Shown: positions 42,601-51,541, numbered from the stretch's first letter. The stretch is DNA of 64,000 bases from Azospirillum melinis (GCF_013340935.1 NZ_WHOS01000013.1:62001-126000); one strand, 5' to 3'. A program made the numbers and translations. Notes: generated by a model from the sequence alone, not told the origin.

Positions 42601-42625
42601 CCGGTCCGGCCGGCTCCGGGACCGG
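42601..42625 (+). other. Stem-loop after the ProX-like gene
   Basis: CCGGTCC (42601-42607) pairs with GGACCGG (42619-42625) around an 11-base loop in the 95-bp gap before the DUF1185 gene. No T run follows. It probably protects the binding-protein message or gives partial termination. Confidence 0.45.
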
Positions 42626-42647
42626 ACATCAGAGAATCGGACAGGAC

Positions 42648-43244
42648 ATGATGGACATCGGACTGCGCAAGATCTCCACCTTCATCGAGGAGACCATCGT
42701 CGAGGGCGGCAAGCCGGCCGAACGGCCGATCACCTCGGTCGTCGTCGCCGCCGTGCTGCGCAACCCCTGGGCCGGCCAGGGTTTCGTCGAGAATCTGCGG
42801 CCGGAGATCCTGCGGGTGGCCCCGGCGCTGGGGGCCGAGATGACGCGTCGCCTGGTCGCCCTGATGCCGGCCGCGCGCATCGAGGCCTATGGCAAGGCCG
42901 CCTCGGTCGGCGTCAACGGCGAGATCGAGCACGCCTCCGCCCTGATCCACACGCTGCGCTTCGGCAACATGTTCCGCGAAGCGGCACAGGGCACCACCTT
43001 CCTCAGCTTCACCAACACCCGCAACGCTCCCGGAGCCCTGCTCGCCCTGCCGATGATCCACAAGACGGAGACCGGCAAACGGGCGCATTTCCTGACCGCC
43101 AATTTCCAGGTTCCCGACTCCCCCGGCCCCGACGAGCTGCTGGTCGCCATCGGCGCGTCGGACGGCAGCCGCGCCCATCCGCGCATCGGCGACCGCTTCC
43201 TCGACATGGAGGAGATGGAAGCGGAAAAGGCCGGCGCCCGTTGA
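42648..43244 (+). CDS. Amino acid synthesis (DUF1185/AA_synth) family protein
   Basis: 198-residue protein of the AA_synth family (DUF1185), a family without a settled reaction despite its name. ISTFIEETIVEGGKPAERP near 8-26, VVVAAVLRNPWAGQG near 31-45, and YGKAASVGVNGEIEHASALIHT near 82-103 are the conserved blocks. A second ATG follows the first directly. Family members recur next to LLM oxygenases and flavin reductases in heterocycle-degrading clusters. It follows the transporter genes by 95 bp. It may be a hydrolase or a lyase of the ring-opening pathway; this is a guess. Confidence 0.85.
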   Translation: MMDIGLRKISTFIEETIVEGGKPAERPITSVVVAAVLRNPWAGQGFVENLRPEILRVAPALGAEMTRRLVALMPAARIEAYGKAASVGVNGEIEHASALIHTLRFGNMFREAAQGTTFLSFTNTRNAPGALLALPMIHKTETGKRAHFLTANFQVPDSPGPDELLVAIGASDGSRAHPRIGDRFLDMEEMEAEKAGAR

Positions 43245-43306
43245 GGCTCCAGCGCACCCGCTCCCGCCCACGCCCGGCTTTTCGAACGGATCGAGGCTAT
43301 ACCGAC

Positions 43307-44254
43307 ATGCCGCTGCAACGCAGCCCGATGACGCTGCTGTTCTGTTCGGGCATCGACAATGCCGGCCTGTGGCGGGAGGCCCTGCACCGCCGCCTTCCCG
43401 ACGTGACGCTGCGGGTCTGGCCGGAAATCGGCGACCCGGACGACATCGACATGGCGCTGGTGTGGCAACCGCCGCCCGGCATCTTCGCCGGACTGGTCAA
43501 CCTGCGGCTGGTAATGTCGCTCGGCGCCGGTGTCGAGACGCTGCTGGCCGACCCGTCGCTTCCCGACGTGCCGCTCGTCCGCATGGTGGCGGACAGCCTG
43601 AGCGACGACATGGCCGGCTTCGTCGCCCTCCAGGTGCTGCGCTGGCATCGCCATTCCGGCGAATTCGACGCCGCGCAGGCGGCTGGGGTCTGGCGGTGGC
43701 TGCCCTACCGGCCGGCCCGCGAGGTCACGATCGGGCGGCTCGGGCTCGGGGAGCTGGGACGTGCCGCCGCCGTCGTGCTGGAGGCGCTGGGATACCGCGT
43801 CGTCGGCTGGAGCCGGTCGCCGAAGCGGCTGGACGGCGTGGAGTGCTTCGCCGGCCCCGACGGGCTGGAGGCGATGCTGCCGCGGTGCGACCAGCTGGTC
43901 TGCCTGCTGCCGCTGACCGCCGACACCCGCGGCATCCTGAACCGGCGCCTGTTCGCCCGCCTGCCGGCCGGGGCCGTGCTGGTCAATGCCGGGCGCGGCG
44001 ACCATCTGGTCGAGGCGGACCTGCTCGACGCCCTCGATTGCGGCCGGCTGGGCGGCGCCAGCCTGGACGTGTTCAGCGAGGAGCCGCTGCCGGCCGGCCA
44101 TCCCTTCTGGCGGCATCCGCGCATCCGCGTCTCCCCCCACAGCGCCGCCGCCACCCACCCGGCGCAGGCGGTGGAACAGGTGGTGGCGACCCTGGCGGCC
44201 TTCCGCAACGGGCGGCCGCTGGCCAACCGGGTCGACCGGGGGCGCGGCTATTGA
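43307..44254 (+). CDS. D-2-hydroxyacid dehydrogenase, GhrA-like (paralogue of 3279-4202)
   Basis: 315-residue NAD(P)-dependent 2-hydroxyacid dehydrogenase. The Rossmann motif is GRLGLGELGRAA near 144-155, the Arg region is NAGRGDHLVE near 226-235, the acidic residue is in DVFSEEPLPAGHPFW and the catalytic His is in SPHSAAATH near 282-290. An ATG at 43328 is an alternative start. The gene is 62 bp after the DUF1185 gene, and its TGA shares one base with the ATG of the MFS gene. Reduction of a 2-oxo acid or semialdehyde product is likely. Confidence 0.86.
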   Translation: MPLQRSPMTLLFCSGIDNAGLWREALHRRLPDVTLRVWPEIGDPDDIDMALVWQPPPGIFAGLVNLRLVMSLGAGVETLLADPSLPDVPLVRMVADSLSDDMAGFVALQVLRWHRHSGEFDAAQAAGVWRWLPYRPAREVTIGRLGLGELGRAAAVVLEALGYRVVGWSRSPKRLDGVECFAGPDGLEAMLPRCDQLVCLLPLTADTRGILNRRLFARLPAGAVLVNAGRGDHLVEADLLDALDCGRLGGASLDVFSEEPLPAGHPFWRHPRIRVSPHSAAATHPAQAVEQVVATLAAFRNGRPLANRVDRGRGY

Positions 44255-45531
44255 TGATGCCGCCGCTGCTGCCGGTGATGGCGGCCGCCGTCCTGATGCA
44301 GGCCGGCAACGGGCTGCTCCAGGCCCTGCTGCCGCTGCGCATGCAGGCGCAGGGCCTGTCGGCGGCCGACATCGGCATGGTGGCGTCCGCCTACGGCGTC
44401 GGCTTCGCCGCCGGCTGTCTGGCGGCTCCGAGAGTCGTCCGCCGGCTCGGCTTCGTCCGCGCCTATGCCGGGCTGGCGGCGCTGATGGCAATCCTCGCGC
44501 TCGCCCTGCCGCTGGCCGGCGGCAGCGCCGGCTGGGTCCTGCTGCGCGCGCTGACCGGCGTCGGCTTTGCCGGGCTGTTCACGGTGATCGAGGGGTGGAT
44601 CGGCGCCGGAGCGCAGGACGGCAACCGCGGGCGGATCCTGGCGGTCTACATGGTCACCACCAAGCTGGCGCTGATGGCCGGTCCCCTCCTGCTCGACCCC
44701 GGCGGCGACCAGCCCTTCCGGCTGCTGATCCTGCTGATCCTGCTGTCGGTGCTGCCGGTCGCTGTCACCCGTCCGGTCCGTCCGGCCCTGCCGACCGCCG
44801 TCTCGCTCGACCTTAGCGGGCTGTTCAGGCTGGCGCCGTCGGCCCTGGTCGGCTGTTTCGCGGTCGGCGTGGTGACCGGCTCGATGATCGCGTTCGCCCC
44901 GCTGTATGGCTTGCGCATCGGCCTGTCGGAACCGGCTGCCGCCGCCCTGCTCGTCGCCCTCCAGGGCGGCAGCCTTCTCGCCCAATGGCCGCTCGGCGCG
45001 CTGTCGGACCGGCGGGACCGCCGCGTCGTGATCGCCGCAGTGGCCGCGACCGGCGCCGTCCTGTCCGCCGGGCTAGCGCTGCTGCCGGCCGGCAGCCCGG
45101 CCTGGCTGGTGTGGGCGGGGTTCGCGCTGTGGGGCAGCCAGGTCCTGTGCATCTACGCCCTGTGCGTCGCCCACGCCTGCGACGTGGTGCCGCCGGGCCG
45201 CATCGTCCCCACGGTCAGCGGCCTGCTGGTGGTCTGGGCCGCCGGGGCGATGGTCGGTCCGGTGCCGGGCGCCCTGCTGATGGACAGGCTCGGCCCGTCG
45301 GGACTGTTCGTCTACGCCGCCGCCGGCTGCACCGCGCTGGCCGCCTTCGTCCTGATCCGCCGCGCCGTGCGGGAGCGGGAGCGGGCGCCCGGCCCGCCGG
45401 CCTTCCGCCCGCTGCCGCCCGACAGCCTGACGGGAGCGGCGATCTCCGGCCCCCGGACGACCCTTGAGTCCTCCGGCATCGAGCCCTCTGGCACCCCGCC
45501 TGCCGGCATCGGGCCGCCGGAAGGGCGCTGA
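44254..45531 (+). CDS. MFS transporter
   Basis: 425-residue major facilitator protein, with about twelve hydrophobic helices. The conserved loop after helix 2 is present as RVVRRLGFVRAYAG near 50-63, and the matching loop in the second half is GALSDRRDRRVVI near 247-259. The C-terminal tail of about 45 residues is hydrophilic and Pro/Ser-rich. It may export a pathway product or import a related substrate. Translation is coupled to the upstream dehydrogenase by a one-base overlap. Confidence 0.88.
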   Translation: MMPPLLPVMAAAVLMQAGNGLLQALLPLRMQAQGLSAADIGMVASAYGVGFAAGCLAAPRVVRRLGFVRAYAGLAALMAILALALPLAGGSAGWVLLRALTGVGFAGLFTVIEGWIGAGAQDGNRGRILAVYMVTTKLALMAGPLLLDPGGDQPFRLLILLILLSVLPVAVTRPVRPALPTAVSLDLSGLFRLAPSALVGCFAVGVVTGSMIAFAPLYGLRIGLSEPAAAALLVALQGGSLLAQWPLGALSDRRDRRVVIAAVAATGAVLSAGLALLPAGSPAWLVWAGFALWGSQVLCIYALCVAHACDVVPPGRIVPTVSGLLVVWAAGAMVGPVPGALLMDRLGPSGLFVYAAAGCTALAAFVLIRRAVRERERAPGPPAFRPLPPDSLTGAAISGPRTTLESSGIEPSGTPPAGIGPPEGR

Positions 45532-45613
45532 CGTTCCGCTTTTTCCGAGTGCCGTCATCGGGTTAGAGTCGGTCGAAACCGGGCCTTTAGCCCATCCGTT
45601 CGCCGGAGGAACA

Positions 45614-47422
45614 GTGGTCGAGACGTCGCGCATCCAGTCGCTGCGCGTGGTGGCGAGCCTGATCAATTCGGGCGGGGATCTGGCGACGGTGCTCCAGCGC
45701 CTGGTCCTGGCCGCCTGCCGCCATGCCAACTGGTCGATGGGGTCGATCATGGCGGTCGATGTCGAGCATGGCTACGCCCTGGTCGTCGTCCGCCACGACC
45801 CGACGCTGATCCAGCGCCCGCTTCCCGACCGCTGGGAGCTGGCGACCAGCCCGTCCCTGGTCGCCCTGCGGCGGAACGAGCCGATCTTCATCCCCGACGC
45901 CCGGGTATCGGAGGAGTTCCCCGGCTATCGCCGGGAGGCCTTCGAGCGCGACTATCACAGCGTGCTGGTCATGCCGATGAACTGCACCGACGACAGCGGC
46001 CGGCCTCTGGTGCTGAGCGTCGTGTCCCGCGGCATCATCGAGGTGAGCGAGGAGGATCTGGCCTTCATCGGCATGATCGTCCAGCTCGGCGAGATCGCGG
46101 TGGAGCGCCAGCACCGGCTGCGTGCCGAGACCCTGGCCGCCGAACGCCTGCAACGGGCGCTGGAAGTGAACACCTCGCTGCTGCGCCAGGCGCTGGAGGA
46201 CGGGGCGATGGCCACCCTTCTGCCCCGCATCCGCGACCTGCTGCCCTACTCCATCGTCATCGTCGACTTCACCGCCAACCTCGTCACCGCCGACCGGGCG
46301 CCCAGCGGCAGCGACATCGGCGACGCCGACTGGCAGGCGGCGGTCGCGGCCGACCTCGGTCCTTCGATCATGAAGGCGGCGCGCGATGCCATCGACCATC
46401 CCGTTGCCACCGGGGTCGCCGCCACCGGGGCGACCCTGTTCTGGGAGGTCAACGGCAAACGCATCCGCACGGCGCCGCGCATCGACCCGCTGACCGCCGA
46501 CGGCGAGGTGGTCGGGGTGCTGATGATCTTTCCGGGACCGCAGCCCTACGGCCAGGCCGATCAGCTCCTGCTCGACGGCATCAAGCACGCCCTCGGCATC
46601 CAGATGCTGCGCAACGTCATCCGCTTCCGCTACGAGAACCGGACATTGACCGAGCTTTTCCTGGAACTGGTGGAGCGGCGATGGCGGGATCCCCTCGACA
46701 TCGGACAGCGCGCGCTGCGGCTCGGCCTCAACCTCGATCTGCCGGCCCAGATGATCCTGGTCGGATTGCCCGGCCGCAGTCCGCGGGCAGTGAGCGCCGC
46801 GGCCGACCTCCGGCTTCCGGTCCAGCGGCTGCTGTCGCTGCACGGGATCGCCGGCACGCTCGTCACCGTTCCGGCCGGACTGGTCTGCCTCATTCCCGCC
46901 GTCGACGAGCGGAGCCATGGGCCGGTCAAGCGGCTGATGGCGCAGATCGCGCGGTCCGTCGCCGACATCCTGCATGCCGAGCCGTTCGTCGTGCTGACGA
47001 GCCGCTGCATGGCCCCGCCGGACTATGCGGAGGCGTGGGACCGGTCCTGGCGGATGATCCGGATCGCCGAGGAGTTCGGCCGCCCCGGCGTCCTCGATGC
47101 CCGGCAGTTCGGCCCGCTGCCCATGCTGCTGGCCGCCGCCAACACCCACGAGGTGCGCGGCTATGTCGCCGACAGCATCGGCGCCCTCATCGAGTACGAC
47201 CGTCAGCACGGGACGCCCTATCTGGAGACGCTGTCCGCCTATCTGAAGACGGGGTGCCGCACCAAGGCCTGCTCCGACCAGCTTGGCGTGCACGTCACCA
47301 CCCTGCGCTATCGGCTGACACGCATCGAAGAGCTGTTCGGCATCGATGTCGAAAGCCCGGATCGCCGCTTCTCGGTTGAACTCGCCATTCACCTGAGCGG
47401 GGTCATCGACCGGTCCCCCTGA
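45614..47422 (+). CDS. GAF domain / PucR-type helix-turn-helix transcriptional regulator
   Basis: 602-residue regulator. A GAF-like sensor domain covers about residues 15-170 (WSMGSIMAVDVEHGYALVVV, FERDYHSVLVMPM), a central region about 190-360 has a second sensor-like fold, and the C terminus holds the PucR-type HTH (TKACSDQLGVHVTTLRYRL near 555-573, then IEELFGIDVES). The GTG at 45614 has GGAGG 5 nt upstream; the longer frame from 45464 overlaps the MFS gene. PucR-type factors govern purine, amino-acid and aromatic use. Position at the end of the cluster makes it the best candidate regulator for 33861-45531. Confidence 0.86.
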   Translation: MVETSRIQSLRVVASLINSGGDLATVLQRLVLAACRHANWSMGSIMAVDVEHGYALVVVRHDPTLIQRPLPDRWELATSPSLVALRRNEPIFIPDARVSEEFPGYRREAFERDYHSVLVMPMNCTDDSGRPLVLSVVSRGIIEVSEEDLAFIGMIVQLGEIAVERQHRLRAETLAAERLQRALEVNTSLLRQALEDGAMATLLPRIRDLLPYSIVIVDFTANLVTADRAPSGSDIGDADWQAAVAADLGPSIMKAARDAIDHPVATGVAATGATLFWEVNGKRIRTAPRIDPLTADGEVVGVLMIFPGPQPYGQADQLLLDGIKHALGIQMLRNVIRFRYENRTLTELFLELVERRWRDPLDIGQRALRLGLNLDLPAQMILVGLPGRSPRAVSAAADLRLPVQRLLSLHGIAGTLVTVPAGLVCLIPAVDERSHGPVKRLMAQIARSVADILHAEPFVVLTSRCMAPPDYAEAWDRSWRMIRIAEEFGRPGVLDARQFGPLPMLLAAANTHEVRGYVADSIGALIEYDRQHGTPYLETLSAYLKTGCRTKACSDQLGVHVTTLRYRLTRIEELFGIDVESPDRRFSVELAIHLSGVIDRSP

Positions 47423-47464
47423 TCTCGAGAGGGCTCCGCCGGCTCCCGCACCGGTCCTGCGGCG

Positions 47465-47788
47465 CTATGGCGGCGTCACCTCGATCCGGATGGAGCTGAA
47501 ATAGGAGGCGAGATCGTCGATGTCCGCCTCGCTCAGCGACGGCGCGACCACCGACATCATCTCGTTCCTGCGGGCCCCCGTCTTGTAATCGGTGAGCGCT
47601 TTGCGGAGGTAGATTTCCGGCTGCCCGGCCAGATTGGGCGCTTCCGGAATCCTGGAGAGCCCGTCCAGCCCGTGGCAGGTCTGGCACTGGATGGCCTTCT
47701 TTCTTCCCGCCCCTGGATCTCCCGCATGGGCGCCGGCCGCATAGACGGCCAGTCCGAGCAGGATCGGCACGCTCCACCGGTATCGCAT
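47465..47788 (-). CDS. Secreted c-type cytochrome
   Basis: 107-residue class I cytochrome c. A Sec signal with cleavage after GAHA (about 21) precedes one haem motif CQTCH near residue 35; PNLAGQPEIYLRKALTDYK near 52-70 is typical and the distal Met is in NEMMSVVAPSL. Start at 47788 is preferred because GGGAGG lies 6 nt upstream; an ATG two codons earlier (47794) is too close to that site. It follows the sorbosone-dehydrogenase-like gene by 30 bp and probably accepts its electrons in the periplasm. Confidence 0.88.
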   Translation of the reverse strand: MRYRWSVPILLGLAVYAAGAHAGDPGAGRKKAIQCQTCHGLDGLSRIPEAPNLAGQPEIYLRKALTDYKTGARRNEMMSVVAPSLSEADIDDLASYFSSIRIEVTPP

Positions 47789-47818
47789 CCTCATCCTCCC
47801 GGCCAGCCGCCCCGCTCT

Positions 47819-49087
47819 TCATTGCCCATAGGAGATCCGGTAGACGGCTCCTGCGAAATCGTCCGACACCAGCAGCGAGCCGTCGGCCAGCACCGCCACA
47901 TCGACCGGCCGCCCCAGATATTCGCCGTCCGAAGTGAGCCAGCCTTCGGCGAAGACCTCGGTCTTGTCCGCGGTGCCGTCCGGCTTGAGGGAGGTGAACA
48001 TGATCCGCGCCCCGATGGGCTTGGTGCGGTTCCACGACCCGTGCTCGGCGACGAAGATGCCGCCGCGGTACTTCGCCGGGAACTGGCTGCCGCCGTAGAA
48101 GGTCATGCCGAGATCGGCCGCATGCGCATCGTATTCGACCTGCGGCGACACCGCGTCTCCCGGTGCCTGCTGATCCTTGTATTCGACGGTGCGGATCTTG
48201 CCGCCCCCATAATAAGGGAAGCCGAAGTTCAGGCCCGGCTTTTCCGCCCGGTTCAACTCGCCCGGCGGGACATCGTCGCCCATGCCGTCCACCTGGTTGT
48301 CCGTGAACCAGAGCGCCTTGTCCTTGGGGTTGAAGTCGATGCCGACGGAATTGCGCACCCCCCAGGCATAGACTTCGCGGTTCTTTCCGTCGCGGTCCAT
48401 GCGGATGATGCCGCCGATCCCCCATTTCCTGTAGAGATCGAGCTTGTCGGATGCCGGCACGTTGAAGGGTTGCCCGAGCGCGATGTAGAGCTTGTCGTCC
48501 GGGCCCACCCGGCACACGCGGGCGGTGTGGTTGTAGCTTTCCTCCTCCTTCGGAATGAGTTCGCCGCCCTTGGCCACCTGGAAGGCGGCGACGTCGGCGC
48601 CCTCATAGAAGAACTCGGCCGCGGGAAAGGTGAGCACACGGTTCTGCTCCACGACGAACAGGAATCCGTCCTTCGAGAAGCAGACCCCGTTCGGCACCGA
48701 GAAATTGATCGTCGGCGCGAAGACCTTCACTTCGTCGGCGACGCGGTCCTTGTCCCGATCGGTGACCGCATAGACCTTGGTCTTGCGCGTCCCGACAAAG
48801 ACAGCCACGCCCTGCGGCCCGACGGCCATGTGACGGGCGTCGGGCACGATGGCATAGAGCGCGATCTTGAAGCCCTGCGGCAGCTTGATCCGCGACAGGG
48901 TCTTGCCGATCGCCGCTGCCTTCGGACCGGATTGCGGAACGACCGGGATTTCGGCCACGTCGCCGGTGGTCTTGAATTGCTGCAACTTCTCGAGGTTGCC
49001 GGGCGGCTGCGGGTAGTCCTGGGCTCCGGCGGGCATCGTCAGGCATGCAACCGCCAGAAAAAGCGCGGTGTTCAGACCGGTCTTCAT
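47819..49087 (-). CDS. PQQ-dependent sorbosone dehydrogenase-like protein (soluble quinoprotein beta-propeller)
   Basis: 422-residue secreted six-bladed propeller of the GDH/sorbosone dehydrogenase (GSDH) family. A Sec signal ends after MPAGA (about residue 22). The beta-propeller blocks include LPQGFKIALYAIVPDARHMAV near 72-92, FVVEQNRVLTF, YNHTARVCRVGPDDKLYIALG near 195-215, ADLGMTFYGGSQFP and SDDFAGAVYRISYG at the end. These proteins oxidise aldoses or sorbosone using PQQ in the periplasm; the sugar is unknown here. GGAGGA lies upstream of the ATG at 49087. It forms an operon with the cytochrome gene. PQQ synthesis genes are not in the window. Confidence 0.88.
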   Translation of the reverse strand: MKTGLNTALFLAVACLTMPAGAQDYPQPPGNLEKLQQFKTTGDVAEIPVVPQSGPKAAAIGKTLSRIKLPQGFKIALYAIVPDARHMAVGPQGVAVFVGTRKTKVYAVTDRDKDRVADEVKVFAPTINFSVPNGVCFSKDGFLFVVEQNRVLTFPAAEFFYEGADVAAFQVAKGGELIPKEEESYNHTARVCRVGPDDKLYIALGQPFNVPASDKLDLYRKWGIGGIIRMDRDGKNREVYAWGVRNSVGIDFNPKDKALWFTDNQVDGMGDDVPPGELNRAEKPGLNFGFPYYGGGKIRTVEYKDQQAPGDAVSPQVEYDAHAADLGMTFYGGSQFPAKYRGGIFVAEHGSWNRTKPIGARIMFTSLKPDGTADKTEVFAEGWLTSDGEYLGRPVDVAVLADGSLLVSDDFAGAVYRISYGQ

Positions 49088-49355
49088 GATTCCTCCCATT
49101 GCATCGCTCTTTTGGTCGTCGCACGGGTTCTGGGCCCGTGTTCTAGGGCGTCGACTGGAACAAGGCGCCATCGGCCGGATGGACAAGGAACAGGTTCGGG
49201 TCCGGGGCAAACCAGCCGCAGGCGGGCGCCGGCATCGGTGCTTCTCCAGCGTAGTTGCGGGCGTGCCAGACAAACCACACCCTCGTGGAGGTAGGCCCGA
49301 GAAATTCGGGGTATCGCGAAACTCGCGCCGCCTGTGGGAACCTTGCGCCCTTGCC

Positions 49356-50159
49356 TCAATCGATCTTGCCCGGCTCGCCGTGGGTGAGGTGGAGCGTGAA
49401 CCCGGCAGCGCCCGGAGCCTCGATGCCCGGGCGGAGCTGCATGGACGGGATCAGATAATCGCCGCCGTTCTGACGCCGGAAGGGGAGTGGCGGCGTCGTC
49501 GCGAGCGTCCGCATGCGCCTGCGCAGCCGCTCCGCGACCAGCTCGAAGCCAGCCTCGTCCAGGCGGTCGGCACGGTAGACCACGAACGGCGGAAGCACCT
49601 CGTAGCCCGGATAGTGGAGGATGCCGTGGTTGATCGGGAACAGCAGATCGTCCATCGGCCCGTTGATCCCACGCGGCGAATAATGGTCCTCCCAACCGCC
49701 TGCGGTTACGATCAGCATGGCGCGCTTACCGGCCAGGGCTCCTTCGCCATAGCGGTCGCCCCAGCGCCGGTCGCTGTGCTCACCGACACCATAGGCGAAG
49801 CCGTTGGCATAGACCCGGTCGACCCAGCCCTTGAGGATCGCCGGCATCGAGAACCACCAGAGCGGAAACTGAAGGATCAGCGTGTCCGCCCAGAGCAGCT
49901 TGTCGATCTCGGCCCTGACATCCGCGGTCAGCGCTGCGGCATCGAAGGCGCCGCGGGACGAGCCGGGCACCTTCAGCCGGTCCCCGGGCGGAAGCGTCGG
50001 GAAGTCGTCCCGGTCGATCTCCGATTTCCAACCCATGTCGTACAGGTTGGACACCCGCACCTCATGGCCCTGTGCTTCCAGGTCCTGGATGGCGACGTCG
50101 CGCAGCGACGCACTGAGCGAACGCGGTTCAGGGTGGGCGAAGACAATGAGGATTTTCAT
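49356..50159 (-). CDS. NAD(P)H-dependent oxidoreductase (flavodoxin-like, NQO/MdaB family)
   Basis: 267-residue flavodoxin-fold oxidoreductase of the NAD(P)H quinone dehydrogenase family. MKILIVFAHPEPRSLSASL opens the FMN site, TLILQFPLWWFSMPAILKGWVDRV near 96-119 is the family signature and LIVTAGGWEDHYS near 155-167 follows. It reduces quinones or other two-electron acceptors, in detoxification. The C-terminal stretch beyond residue 200 is longer than in MdaB. It is divergently arranged with a LysR-type gene starting at 50263, which probably controls it. Confidence 0.87.
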   Translation of the reverse strand: MKILIVFAHPEPRSLSASLRDVAIQDLEAQGHEVRVSNLYDMGWKSEIDRDDFPTLPPGDRLKVPGSSRGAFDAAALTADVRAEIDKLLWADTLILQFPLWWFSMPAILKGWVDRVYANGFAYGVGEHSDRRWGDRYGEGALAGKRAMLIVTAGGWEDHYSPRGINGPMDDLLFPINHGILHYPGYEVLPPFVVYRADRLDEAGFELVAERLRRRMRTLATTPPLPFRRQNGGDYLIPSMQLRPGIEAPGAAGFTLHLTHGEPGKID

Positions 50160-50262
50160 GGCCGGCTCCGGCTGGGTGATGCAACCAGCGAGCAGGTATC
50201 ATGGGGAGCAGCGATCCGGTATATGGTGGGAATGGATAGGATTATGCCGGAAAGCGGATAAA

Positions 50263-51216
50263 TTGGACATCACGCTCGAGCGTATGCGCACCTTCGTCCG
50301 CGTGGCCGAACGGGGAAGCCTGTCGGCGGTCGCCCGCGAACTGGGCGTCGGCCAGTCGACGGTGACGCGCCATCTGCGGGAACTCGAGACGGCCGTGGGC
50401 GTGCCGCTGCTGAGCCGGACGACGCGGCGGGTGACGGTGACGGACGAAGGCAGCCGGTTCCACGCACAGTGCGTGCAGATCCTGCGGCTGGTGGAGCTCG
50501 CGAGCGAGGAGGCGCGCAGCACCCGCGGCGCGCCGGCCGGGACGATCCGCATCTCCTGTACGGCGGCACTCGGTGTCCTGCATGTCAGCCGTCTGATCTT
50601 CGCCTTCCAGGATCTGTACCCGCACATCGCAATCGACCTCAGCCTCAGCGACGAGCGCATCGACCTCGTCCGCGACGGCGTCGACATTGCGCTTCGTCTC
50701 GGGCCGCTCACCGACAGCTCATTGAAGCTCAGGCCGTTGGGCCAATCGAGGCGCCTGCTCGTGGCGGCACCGCAGTATCTCGCGGGAAGCGGGGTCCCGG
50801 CGCATCCGCGGGATCTGGCGCGGGATCTGGGCACGCACGAAGGCATCCGGATGTCGAACATCGCCGGGAGCGACCTTCTCGTTCTCGAAGGGCGGGGGGA
50901 GCGCCACGCACTGCCTTTCGGCGGACGGCTGCAGACGGATCATGGGCTCGCCGTGCGCGAGGCGCTCGCGGCCGGACGCGGCATCGCTCCCACCCATCTC
51001 TGGCTGGTCGAGGATCTTCTCGCGGAAGGACGGCTTACGCGGGTGCTGCCGGATTATGCGCCGCCCCCCGTGCCGCTCAACATGCTGATCGTGCCGGAAC
51101 GTGCGGGCATCGCGCGCGTCCGGCTGCTGGTCGATTTTCTTGCCGAGCGGATCACGCAGATCGCCGGAATCGAAACGGGCACCGCCCGCGGTGGGAACCG
51201 CCTGGAATCGCATTAG
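50263..51216 (+). CDS. LysR family transcriptional regulator
   Basis: 317-residue LysR-type regulator. The winged HTH spans about 3-62 (LERMRTFVRVAERGSLSAV, LGVGQSTVTRHLRELE) and the effector domain about 90-300. The TTG start at 50263 is chosen because it gives the standard LysR N terminus; ribosome site AAAGCGGA is modest, and a nearby ATG at 50284 would remove residues of the first helix. It diverges from the quinone-reductase-like gene at 50159 with a 103-bp gap. The usual LysR layout makes that gene its likely target. Confidence 0.86.
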   Translation: MDITLERMRTFVRVAERGSLSAVARELGVGQSTVTRHLRELETAVGVPLLSRTTRRVTVTDEGSRFHAQCVQILRLVELASEEARSTRGAPAGTIRISCTAALGVLHVSRLIFAFQDLYPHIAIDLSLSDERIDLVRDGVDIALRLGPLTDSSLKLRPLGQSRRLLVAAPQYLAGSGVPAHPRDLARDLGTHEGIRMSNIAGSDLLVLEGRGERHALPFGGRLQTDHGLAVREALAAGRGIAPTHLWLVEDLLAEGRLTRVLPDYAPPPVPLNMLIVPERAGIARVRLLVDFLAERITQIAGIETGTARGGNRLESH

Positions 51217-51541
51217 AGCGCCTCGCTCCGTCCAAGGCCCCAGGCGGAAATGGCGCCACAGCATGGGCCAGCCGCGCAAGGCACAGCGGATGATGTTCCA
51301 TGGCATCCGGCAGATGGGCATCACACGGTCAGACCGCGGGGTTTGTACTTGCAACCGGACTCATGGCGTCGGACGGCACCCATGCAGCGCGCCAAGTCAC
51401 GCACATCGCGCTTGACTGTTTAACATGTTAATGTTTAACTCGTTAACAGCATCATACACCATCAATGAACAACGCGCCGACAAAAGGACGGGCGGACCCT
51501 TCGGGCCGCCCAGTCCCCCGCGCATCGGTGGAGGAAACCCC
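51217..51541 (+). promoter_or_regulatory. Leader region of the hpa/TRAP operon
   Basis: This 325-bp gap has no supported gene. Its last 130 bp is AT-rich relative to the surroundings and holds the promoter/operator described at 51412-51447. The upstream part (51217-51400) shows no clear repeat or hairpin. Confidence 0.5.
51412..51447 (+). promoter_or_regulatory. Promoter with HpaR-type operator upstream of the TRAP/hpa operon
   Basis: A -35 like TTGACT at 51412-51417 is followed 17 bp later by a weak -10, TTAACT, at 51435-51440. Between and around them lies the perfect 12-bp palindrome TTAACATGTTAA (51420-51431) and then GTTTAACTCGTTAAC (51433-51447). Sixteen of twenty positions from 51420 match the site at 59560 in front of hpaE. 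Binding by the MarR-type HpaR encoded at 58914 is inferred from this shared site. Confidence 0.6.

Noticed and set aside
45464-45613. A longer start for the GAF-PucR regulator
   Set aside because: It would overlap the MFS gene by 68 bp and lacks a ribosome site; the GTG at 45614 has GGAGG at the right distance.
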